Source: JBPBPI01 sp050954885
Lineage (GTDB): Bacteria; Pseudomonadota; Alphaproteobacteria; Caedimonadales; Caedimonadaceae
Assembly: GCA_050954885.1 (NCBI GenBank)
Contig: JBPBPI010000195.1
Span: forward strand, 1 to 6,871
Length of the DNA stretch: 6,871 nucleotides
Direction of reading: 5' to 3'
The notes beneath the pieces were generated by a model that saw only the letters and a list, made by a program, of their open reading frames with translations, was not told the origin of the DNA and searched no databases. Shown here piece after piece: positions 1 to 5,185 of this stretch. The position numbers and the translations under genes were made by a program. Each line of letters opens with the position of its first letter. Positions within the stretch are counted from its first letter, which is position 1.

Positions 1-177
1 TATATTGACCGCCAGATCAAGCGCGAAGAGGAAGAACGCGCGGCGAATGATCGTATGATAATCGCCAACCGGACGAAGAGCTTCTTCGACCGCAAAGGCA
101 CACTGATTGCGGGCATCACTTCCATTCTGACAATCGCGATTGCCTTGTGGGGCGTGCTCCATGGAATGAAACCATGA
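1..177 (+). CDS. C-terminal end of a membrane-anchored small phage protein (partial)
   Basis: Only the last 58 codons are inside the window; the start lies upstream. The visible part begins with a strongly charged stretch (KREEEERAANDR) likely to be helical, followed by one hydrophobic segment at about visible residues 34-55 (GTLIAGITSILTIAIALWG) and a short tail ending in MKP. The layout, a charged helix followed by a C-terminal membrane anchor, is common among small phage proteins encoded beside lysis genes. I do not recognise the family, and XhlA-type or holin-accessory roles are only possibilities. The stop TGA (175-177) overlaps the ATG of the next gene at 174, which indicates translational coupling. 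The reading frame is convincing; the function is unknown. Confidence 0.7.
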   Translation, partial: YIDRQIKREEEERAANDRMIIANRTKSFFDRKGTLIAGITSILTIAIALWGVLHGMKP

Positions 178-761
178 AAAAACTCGGACAACATCTGGAA
201 ACGGTGATGGACCTTGCCGAAACGCTCGGCAGGTTCATCCGGCTATACGTCATTTTTTCTGGCTACCTCCTGGCCGTTATCGTTCCGGTAACGCTGTCGA
301 TCTTGGTTTACAAAATCGTGCAGGTAGAACGTATTCCCGGCGTGGTGATCGAGCGTATTACCGCCGATCAGTTCGTGGTGGAAGCGGATAGTCAGATCAA
401 GCTGACAACAACTCTGGATGTCCATGAAAGTTGTGTCGCGTCGTTGTCTCGTGGGCTCGCCCGTAAAGACCCAGCAGATTCCAACAATTACGACATCCAG
501 ATATTGGCGTCTGCGCCGTTACCGAATACTGCTTCGTTGCTCGCGCTCGACAGCGACAAAGGATCGGTGCTTGTGCAGGACCGCAAGACCGACGTGCGGC
601 ATGTCCACGTGACAAGCTGGCTGGCGCTGCCGACAAGTCTTCAGAAAGGTGACGGCTGGCACTACGTCGAAGTTTTAAGCCAACAGGCGTGCGGCTGGTT
701 TCATGGCTGGTTGCCGATCACGACAACCACGCTGATCGGCCCGCCCGTTGTAATTCGCTAA
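174..761 (+). CDS. Single-pass membrane protein with a large extracytoplasmic domain, function unknown
   Basis: This is a 195-residue protein. The in-frame ATG at 147 would add nine residues, but the ATG at 174 overlaps the upstream stop as ATGA and is followed at once by lysines and a normal N-terminus, so I prefer 174. An amphipathic segment (residues 1-23) is followed by one membrane helix at about 24-46 (VIFSGYLLAVIVPVTLSILV). The rest, about 145 residues, looks soluble and beta-rich, with two cysteines (C87 and C173) and a tryptophan-rich end near WFHGWLP. Because a positively charged face precedes the helix, the long domain probably lies in the periplasm, where the cysteines could pair. 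The position before the lysis cassette would suit an envelope or lysis accessory protein. No family is recognised and there is no coiled coil like that of a classical inner-membrane spanin. Confidence 0.75.
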   Translation: MKKLGQHLETVMDLAETLGRFIRLYVIFSGYLLAVIVPVTLSILVYKIVQVERIPGVVIERITADQFVVEADSQIKLTTTLDVHESCVASLSRGLARKDPADSNNYDIQILASAPLPNTASLLALDSDKGSVLVQDRKTDVRHVHVTSWLALPTSLQKGDGWHYVEVLSQQACGWFHGWLPITTTTLIGPPVVIR

Positions 762-809
762 ACGAACTTCCGGATTTCCGGCAAGAGCGTTGTCCGGCTA
801 CACGGACCT

Positions 810-814
810 GGAGA
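810..814 (+). promoter_or_regulatory. Ribosome binding site that fixes the start of the 49-residue gene
   Basis: GGAGA lies six bases before the ATG at 821. It supports this start over the much earlier in-frame ATG at 689, which would lie inside the preceding gene and add 44 unlikely residues. A small inverted repeat (GTCCG at 792-796, CGGAC at 803-807) ends just before this site and could partly mask it. Confidence 0.65.
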
Positions 815-820
815 ACCGAT

Positions 821-970
821 ATGCGAACTGCTCTGCTCGCAATCTTCGTTGCCACCCTGGCCGGACCGGTGTTCGCCGCGCCAACGCCGCAGCCGCCGCC
901 GACGCAGCAGACCCAGCCGACACATCCCGGCGACACGACGGACGGCCTGAACGACGGCACGGGCCTGTAA
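821..970 (+). CDS. Small proline-rich exported peptide
   Basis: This gene encodes 49 residues. The N-terminus is a clean Sec signal peptide: MRT, a hydrophobic core at residues 4-15, and a probable cleavage site after VFA (17-19). The mature part is only about 30 residues, rich in Pro, Thr and Gln (PTPQPPPTQQTQPTHPGD), and ends in a short acidic tail. Its size, proline content and place just upstream of the endolysin recall outer-membrane spanins of the Rz1 type, but those need a lipobox cysteine and this sequence has no cysteine at all. A soluble periplasmic peptide is therefore the safer reading. The gene is followed at once by a terminator-like hairpin. The signal peptide and good ribosome binding site make it a real gene; its role is unknown. 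Confidence 0.65.
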   Translation: MRTALLAIFVATLAGPVFAAPTPQPPPTQQTQPTHPGDTTDGLNDGTGL

Positions 971-975
971 CACCG

Positions 976-1003
976 TGGCGCGGTCTTCGGATCGCGCCAT
1001 TTT
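976..1003 (+). terminator. Rho-independent terminator-like hairpin with UUCG tetraloop
   Basis: TGGCGCGGTC (976-985) pairs with GATCGCGCCA (990-999) over ten base pairs, with one G-U wobble, and is closed by TTCG as a C(UUCG)G tetraloop. A run of four T follows at 1000-1003. This is the shape of an intrinsic terminator, although the T tract is short. It lies between the exported peptide gene and the endolysin and touches the endolysin's ribosome binding site, leaving no room for a separate promoter between them. It could therefore act as a leaky terminator or attenuator, or as a structure protecting the 5' end of a processed lysis message. Confidence 0.75.
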
Positions 1004-1009
1004 AAGGAG
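1004..1009 (+). promoter_or_regulatory. Strong ribosome binding site of the endolysin gene
   Basis: AAGGAG lies seven bases before a GTG at 1017 and selects that codon as the start. The in-frame ATG at 975 lies in the terminator-like hairpin, has no ribosome binding site, and would add fourteen residues unlike the family's N-terminus. The site begins on the base right after the hairpin's T tract, so hairpin formation and ribosome access may influence each other. Confidence 0.8.
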
Positions 1010-1016
1010 CGACGAC

Positions 1017-1583
1017 GTGAGTAAGAACGGTCCGGTATACGCGAACAAGGTTGTCGGTGTCGAAGGCGGCTACAGCAACAGTCCGGCCGACAGCGGCGGC
1101 GAAACGATATTTGGCGTGACCGCAGTCGTCGCCCGTGCCAACGGCTATAACGGCGCCATGAAGGACATGACGCGCGGCGCCGCGCTCGACATCTTCAGCA
1201 AGCAGTATTTCGTGCAGCCGATGTTCGACCAGATCGATGACATGATCCCGTCGCTCGGCTGGCCCATGTTCCAGCTTGGAATCAACATGGGTTCCGGCAC
1301 GGTCGGCGAGTTCCTACAGCGGTCGCTCAACGTGCTGAATTACGCCGACGCCAAGTCGCCGAAGCCGTGGCACGACCTGACCATTGATGGCAACACCGGG
1401 GCCGTGACGCGGCTCGCGCTTGCCGCGTTCGTGAAGCAGCGCGGTAAGCTCGCCGCGCCGACCATTGTCGGCATGGTTCGTGCGCTTGCGTCCGTGCGCT
1501 ACATCACCCTGGCCGAAGCTGCGCCGAAAGACGAACAGTTCGAATACGGCTGGCAGATCAATCGCGCGCTGGAGATCTCCTGA
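1017..1583 (+). CDS. Endolysin: GH108 N-acetylmuramidase with peptidoglycan-binding C-terminus
   Basis: This 188-residue enzyme should cut the glycan backbone of peptidoglycan to burst the host cell. The N-terminal half is recognisable as glycoside hydrolase family 108. It has the EGGYSNSPADSGGETIFGVT block at residues 16-35, where E16 is the expected catalytic glutamate, then a SKQYF segment and FQLGINMGSG at 85-94 followed by LQRSLN. The C-terminal half matches the small peptidoglycan-binding domain usually attached to this family: DGNTG at 124-128 and GWQINRAL near the end. The length is normal for the family. There is no signal peptide, so release needs a holin, and a holin-like gene follows after one base. 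The start is GTG, chosen from the AAGGAG seven bases upstream. The family assignment is from remembered motifs, not a search. Confidence 0.92.
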   Translation: MSKNGPVYANKVVGVEGGYSNSPADSGGETIFGVTAVVARANGYNGAMKDMTRGAALDIFSKQYFVQPMFDQIDDMIPSLGWPMFQLGINMGSGTVGEFLQRSLNVLNYADAKSPKPWHDLTIDGNTGAVTRLALAAFVKQRGKLAAPTIVGMVRALASVRYITLAEAAPKDEQFEYGWQINRALEIS

Positions 1584-1584
1584 C

Positions 1585-1806
1585 ATGGGCAAGTTCCAGG
1601 CGGATGCAACAACCATTGTAGGGCTGGCGGTGTTCGTCGGCATTACCGTGGCGCTTGTGCTGGGCAAAATCCACATCGACGCATGGCTGGCAGTATCGTC
1701 GAGCTGCATTGTTCTGGTGGGCGTGAAACAGACAATGGCTCCGATGCAGCAGAACAACGCGAAGAACCAGATTGTTCTTCCGCCAGAACAGGAGGAAAAG
1801 AAGTAG
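1585..1806 (+). CDS. Holin-like protein with two membrane helices
   Basis: This 73-residue protein has two hydrophobic helices, about 10-27 (TIVGLAVFVGITVALVLG) and 33-47 (AWLAVSSSCIVLVGV), separated by the short turn KIHID. The hydrophilic tail ends in EQEEKK. Size, two helices and charged tail fit class II holins, which open the inner membrane and let the endolysin reach the cell wall. The ATG is one base after the endolysin stop, and GGAG at 1571-1574, inside the endolysin gene, serves as ribosome binding site, so the two are translated together. Holin families differ widely in sequence, so the call rests on topology and context. A small membrane protein of another kind cannot be excluded. 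Confidence 0.8.
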   Translation: MGKFQADATTIVGLAVFVGITVALVLGKIHIDAWLAVSSSCIVLVGVKQTMAPMQQNNAKNQIVLPPEQEEKK

Positions 1807-1851
1807 GGCTGCTCCGGTCTTTCCTTTTCCTCTTTGTCAGGACTAAACGAA

Positions 1852-2355
1852 ATGGCACTTTACACCACGATCAAATCGGTGATTGTCCACCGAGCCGACC
1901 AGACGATCACACCACCGATTGGCTACACGTTCGACTATACGGACGTGGAAGTGCAATCGTATCTCGCGCTCGGCTACATCCGGTTGCCGGTTGCCGGCGA
2001 TCCGCCATTCCCGGCAGACAGCTCGGCGTCGTCGCTGACCGTGCCGAACAATTTCGCCGACGCGAGCTGTCTGGTGACGACAGCGGGCGTCGACATCCTA
2101 CCGTTCACACCGCGCAAGCGGCTTGTCTGGCGCAACACGGATCTCATAACGCCGGGCTTCACAGCGGGCGGCGTCGTGGTCTGGCTGCGTTGGGGAACCA
2201 AGGCGCTGTTCCCGGCCGCTGTCGGCGGGCTCGGCTCGTTCGCCATCCTGGCCGGTGACGCGCACGAAGAGACCTACGCGGTCAACCAGGGCGCATTGAA
2301 CGGCATCGCCGAGTCCGGTGCCGGTGTCCATTTCCAGGTCGAGGTTTATTCCTGA
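1852..2355 (+). CDS. Phage protein with a probable small beta-sandwich domain, likely virion-associated
   Basis: This is a 167-residue protein without signal peptide or membrane helix. I start it at the ATG at 1852, with AGGA at 1839-1842, rather than the TTG at 1834. The N-terminal third has a short helical pattern ending in LALGYIRLP (about residues 38-46). From R88 onward the sequence reads RKRLVWRN, then VVVWLRWG, a glycine-rich turn with G-A-V-G-G-L-G, and a final alternating strand (VHFQVEVYS). This pattern of RK-hydrophobic-N, a v-x-v-x-x-G strand and a closing strand is typical of small beta-sandwich proteins next to phage tail or fibre genes. Those are often decoration or fibre-attachment proteins; the role here is inferred. 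Its stop overlaps the next start as TGATG, so it is coupled to the fibre gene. Confidence 0.7.
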   Translation: MALYTTIKSVIVHRADQTITPPIGYTFDYTDVEVQSYLALGYIRLPVAGDPPFPADSSASSLTVPNNFADASCLVTTAGVDILPFTPRKRLVWRNTDLITPGFTAGGVVVWLRWGTKALFPAAVGGLGSFAILAGDAHEETYAVNQGALNGIAESGAGVHFQVEVYS

Positions 2356-4127
2356 TGTTGAAATCCCTTCGTATCGGGCTGCTCGCGGCGACCGCGCTCT
2401 TGCCCGTTTCGGCATACGCTGCCGATACTCTCTCTCTTGACGCTGCGCGGATCGGTCCGGCCATCAACGCGTATCTCGCGTTGCACGGCGTCAGCGGAGC
2501 GACCGGTGGCATCACAACCGCGCAGCTCAATAGCGCCGTGGCCGCAGAAGCGACTCGTGCCACAACGGCCGAAACGCTCAAGGCTGCTGCTGCCGATCTG
2601 ACGACGGAAGTTGCTCGTGCCAAGACGGCCGAAGGGCTGGCGGCTACTACGGTCAGCGTGACGACAGAAACCACCAGGGCGACGACGGCGGAAGGCACGA
2701 AGGCGGCTGTTGCGGATCTGGCAACAGAGACTACGCGCGCCAAGACGGCCGAAGGTCTGCTCGCCACCGTTACCGCCCTGTCCGCAGAAGTCACCAGGGC
2801 AACGACGGCAGAAGGCACGAAGGCGGCTGCGGCTGATCTGACGACGGAGACCACGCGCGCCAAGGCCGCAGAGACAAGCGCGTCATCTGCCTTGGCGGCG
2901 GAAATCACGCGCGCAGAAAGCGCCGAAACTGCGGCAGGCACGTCCGGCGCGCTGTCGGCCGAAGTGACGCGGGCAGAAGCGGCCGAAGGCTTGCTGGCGC
3001 CGACAACGGCGCTGACGGCCGAAACGACCAGGGCGACGACGGCGGAAGGCACGAAGGCGGCTGCTGCCGACCTGACGACGGAAGTCACCCGTGCGAAGAC
3101 GGCAGAAGGCACACTGGCGACAGCGACGGCGCTGACCACGGAGACTACCAGGGCGACGACGGCGGAAGGCACGAAGGCGGCTGCGGCAGACCTGACGACG
3201 GAAGTCTCGCGTGCCAAAACGGCCGAAGGGCTGCTCGCCACCGTCACGGCGCTGACCGCCGAGACTACCAGGGCGACGACAGCGGAAGGCACGAAGGCGG
3301 CTGCTGCCGACCTGACGACGGAAACCACGCGCGCCAAAGCAGCGGAAGGACTGGATGCAACGGTCGTTTCGCTGACCGCTGAAACCACCAGGGCGACAAC
3401 GGCAGAAGGTCTGTTGGCGTCAACCGTCAACCTTAACGCCGAAGTCACCCGCGCCAAAGGTGTTGAAGCACTACTGGCTCCGTTGAGCAACGCACAGCTC
3501 ACAGGCATTCCGACCGCGCCGACCGCCGCTTGCACCACCACGGGCACGACGCAGATCGCCACAATCGCCTTCGTGATCGCGTGCGCGCCGAGCGCCACAT
3601 CGACAAGCACCTCGGCAAGCAGCTCTACCGGCGATTTCACCGTTGGCGGAAACGTGGTCCTCGCCACCAGTAACGCGGTTTATTTCGAAAACGGGACAGC
3701 TAAAGCCGGCAACTATATGTCGAACCAGGGCGGCGCCGTTGAGATCGACAGCGATGACGGGACCGGCCGGCGCGGCGATTTAACGCTCCGGAATCTCTAC
3801 AGCAACGGCGCCATTCAGATCGGCGGCGGTGTGGTTTCGCCTGTTCCGAAATACACAGCAGCGTTCACCTTCACGGCCGCAATGCACTATGTCGACGCGG
3901 ATGCCACCAGCGCCGCCGTGGTCGGCACGCTTCCAGCATGCGTTGCGGCGAACGCCGGTCAGGAGTTCAAGCTCAAAAAGCGGGACTCGTCGACAAACGC
4001 CGTTTCCTACCAAGCGGCCGGGACGGACACCATCGACGGCCTGTCGAAGGTGAGCATCACCACACAATACGCCGTCGTATCTGTCGTGTGCAGCTACGAT
4101 GCAGGCGTTTGGGATCGGGGGTTCTGA
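2355..4127 (+). CDS. Exported tail-fibre-like protein with sixteen 20-residue repeats
   Basis: This 590-residue protein begins with a Sec signal peptide (basic MLKSLR, hydrophobic core 7-18, AYA at 20-22). After a short linker (ITTAQLNSAV) come sixteen repeats at residues 65 to about 382 of the type ETTRATTAEGTKAAAADLTT, which should form a long helical, probably trimeric, stalk. LSNAQLTGIPTAPTA and TTGTTQIATIAFV follow, both standard phage tail-fibre signatures. The last 169 residues (422-590) are a beta-rich module ending in WDRGF that recurs in the next gene. Four cysteines (393, 410, 529, 579) lie outside the repeats, as suits a protein folded in an oxidising space. Most tail fibres assemble in the cytoplasm, so the signal peptide is odd. 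An exported adhesin built from phage parts is the main alternative. Confidence 0.85.
   Translation: MLKSLRIGLLAATALLPVSAYAADTLSLDAARIGPAINAYLALHGVSGATGGITTAQLNSAVAAEATRATTAETLKAAAADLTTEVARAKTAEGLAATTVSVTTETTRATTAEGTKAAVADLATETTRAKTAEGLLATVTALSAEVTRATTAEGTKAAAADLTTETTRAKAAETSASSALAAEITRAESAETAAGTSGALSAEVTRAEAAEGLLAPTTALTAETTRATTAEGTKAAAADLTTEVTRAKTAEGTLATATALTTETTRATTAEGTKAAAADLTTEVSRAKTAEGLLATVTALTAETTRATTAEGTKAAAADLTTETTRAKAAEGLDATVVSLTAETTRATTAEGLLASTVNLNAEVTRAKGVEALLAPLSNAQLTGIPTAPTAACTTTGTTQIATIAFVIACAPSATSTSTSASSSTGDFTVGGNVVLATSNAVYFENGTAKAGNYMSNQGGAVEIDSDDGTGRRGDLTLRNLYSNGAIQIGGGVVSPVPKYTAAFTFTAAMHYVDADATSAAVVGTLPACVAANAGQEFKLKKRDSSTNAVSYQAAGTDTIDGLSKVSITTQYAVVSVVCSYDAGVWDRGF
2547..3500 (+). 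repeat. Sixteen tandem 60-bp coding repeats, alternating as a 120-bp super-repeat
   Basis: Each unit encodes about 20 residues starting at a conserved E(T/V)(T/A)RA. Odd units are usually of the type TTAEGTKAAAADLTT and even units KTAEGLLATVTALTA, so the true period is often 120 bp. The same 36-base stretch is seen at 3028 and 3148, and with one change at 3268, exactly 120 bp apart; it also starts at 2674. Unit 6 (ETTRAKAAETSASSALAA) is two residues shorter, and it shifts the earlier copies out of phase by 6 bp. Units 6-8 and 14-16 are the most diverged. Confidence 0.92.
3613..4127 (+). repeat. C-terminal fibre module, copy 1
   Basis: This segment encodes the last 169 residues of the repeat-bearing fibre protein and is homologous to 4617-5146 at the end of the next gene. 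The first 110 bp of the two copies differ at only five positions by hand count (3613-3722 against 4617-4726). The rest is diverged at the DNA level but clearly alignable as protein, sharing DSDDGT, RGDL, LRNLYSNG, ANAGQEFK and the final WDRGF. Confidence 0.9.
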
Positions 4128-4129
4128 CT

Positions 4130-5146
4130 ATGCGTAATTTCCTCTTTGCCAGCGTCGGCATCGCCGCTGTTCTGTTCGCGACATCCTCCGCACGTGCGGA
4201 CTATGATCCGAGTCTGGCACTGGTTGCGCCAAGTGTTGGTGCAGCAAGCGGTATCGCGCCGCTCGACGCAACCAAGCTTGTGCCGGTGGCGAATTTACCT
4301 ATCGGCACCGGCAGCACGAATGTCATGGGCGGCGCCGACTCGCGCGTCGTCACCGCGCTCCAGCCCGCCATCATCGGCGCCGCCAGTGGTGCTGCGCCGC
4401 TTGACGCGACCAAGCTGGTCCCGGTTGTCAATCTCCCGCTTATCACCGTCGCAATGGGTGGCACAGGCGCCAAGACGGCAGCAGCGGGCCTAACGGCGCT
4501 CGGCGGCGCTCCGTTGCTTTCTCCGGTGTTCACAACTCCCACGGCCGCTGCGACGCCTGCGTGCACCACCACCGGCTTGGGGCTCGCCACGCTCGACTAT
4601 GTGAAGAACTGCGGCACGGCAAGCAGCTCTACCGGCGATTTCACCGTGGCCGGAAATTTGGTCCTCGCCACCAGTAACGCGGTTTATTTCGAAAACGGGA
4701 CCGCTAAAGCCGGCAACTATATGTCGGATCAAAACGGTTCTGTCGAGATTGACAGCGATGACGGGACAGCTCGCCGTGGCGATCTCGTGCTCCGAAATCT
4801 CTATAGCAATGGCATTGTTCAGACACCGAGCCTGAACGCGAACGGCAACGTGCAGTATGCCATCGTGGCTAAGACGGCATCCTACACCATTGCCGCCGGC
4901 ATGCACCTGATCGACGCTACTGCTGCAAGCGCCATCGACACGGGCACGTTGCCGGCATGCCTCGCAGCGAACGCCGGTCAGGAGTTCAAGGTCAAGAAAT
5001 TGGACTCCACGACTTACGCGGTCGGCTTCACGGCGGCAGGAACCGACACAATCGACGGCACGGCATCGGTCAGCACCACGACACAGTATGCGGTCATCAC
5101 CGTGACATGCAGCGCAACAGCCGGAAAGTGGGATCGCGGGTTCTAA
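4130..5146 (+). CDS. Exported tail-fibre-like protein with duplicated C-terminal module
   Basis: This is a 338-residue protein. The ATG at 4130 follows the previous stop by two bases, with a G-run (4117-4121) as a weak ribosome binding site; it is chosen because it opens a textbook signal peptide (MRN, hydrophobic core 4-17, ARA at 21-23). The mature part has two copies of a linker, GAASGIAPLDATKLVPVANLP at about 37-57 and a near-identical one at 83-103. GGTGAKTAAAGLTALGG (110-126) and LLSPVFTTPTA (129-139) follow, all motifs widespread in phage tail fibres. Residues 165-338 are the second copy of the module ending the preceding protein. Cysteines 145, 161, 277 and 327 mirror those of that protein. 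It has no helical repeat stalk, so it looks like a short-stalk partner or variant of its neighbour. A receptor-binding role is inferred. Confidence 0.85.
   Translation: MRNFLFASVGIAAVLFATSSARADYDPSLALVAPSVGAASGIAPLDATKLVPVANLPIGTGSTNVMGGADSRVVTALQPAIIGAASGAAPLDATKLVPVVNLPLITVAMGGTGAKTAAAGLTALGGAPLLSPVFTTPTAAATPACTTTGLGLATLDYVKNCGTASSSTGDFTVAGNLVLATSNAVYFENGTAKAGNYMSDQNGSVEIDSDDGTARRGDLVLRNLYSNGIVQTPSLNANGNVQYAIVAKTASYTIAAGMHLIDATAASAIDTGTLPACLAANAGQEFKVKKLDSTTYAVGFTAAGTDTIDGTASVSTTTQYAVITVTCSATAGKWDRGF
4238..4438 (+). repeat. Two copies of a 21-residue fibre linker, 138 bp apart
   Basis: The segments starting at 4238 and 4376 both encode a 21-residue block centred on APLDATKLVPV and ending in NLP. 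They differ in protein mainly at I/A and A/V. Their DNA differs at many third positions, so the duplication is older than the near-identical C-terminal module copy. Similar G-x-APLD-x-K-(V/L)P-x-x-x-LP blocks are common joints in tail fibres. Confidence 0.8.
4617..5146 (+). repeat. C-terminal fibre module, copy 2
   Basis: This is the second copy of the module at 3613-4127. The 1004-base offset holds through the first part, where 105 of 110 bases match. The middle then differs in sequence and by about five residues in length, and similarity returns in the last 60 residues (ACLAANAGQEFK through WDRGF). Confidence 0.9.
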
Positions 5147-5185
5147 CAACAAAACAACATCAGCTCTTGCCACTGAAAGCCAGTC

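Noticed and set aside
767..785. Hairpin CTTCCGG / CCGGCAAG with loop ATTT just after the 174-761 gene, as a possible terminator
   Set aside because: The stem needs a bulged C and no T tract follows, so it does not support a terminator call.
1..970. The two upstream genes plus the proline-rich peptide as a classical Rz/Rz1 spanin pair
   Set aside because: The peptide has no lipobox cysteine, the genes are not nested, and the 195-residue protein lacks the expected periplasmic coiled coil.
1683..2258. Forward open frame of 191 codons overlapping the holin and the next gene
   Set aside because: It is an out-of-frame shadow with Arg/Gly-rich, low-complexity composition; both overlapped genes have better starts and protein features.
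2547..3440. Regular direct repeats as a possible CRISPR array
   Set aside because: The repeats are contiguous, in frame and without unique spacers, and they encode a periodic protein segment.
2282..3667. Long reverse-strand open frame of 461 codons rich in Val, Ala and Ser
   Set aside because: It is the antisense shadow of the repeat stalk: the regular codon pattern of the repeats keeps stops out of this frame. It has no ribosome binding site or recognisable protein feature, while the forward frame has a signal peptide and fibre motifs.
4490..5173. Reverse-strand open frame of 227 codons
   Set aside because: It is antisense to the second fibre gene, with arginine- and cysteine-rich composition typical of a GC-rich shadow frame and no domain pattern.
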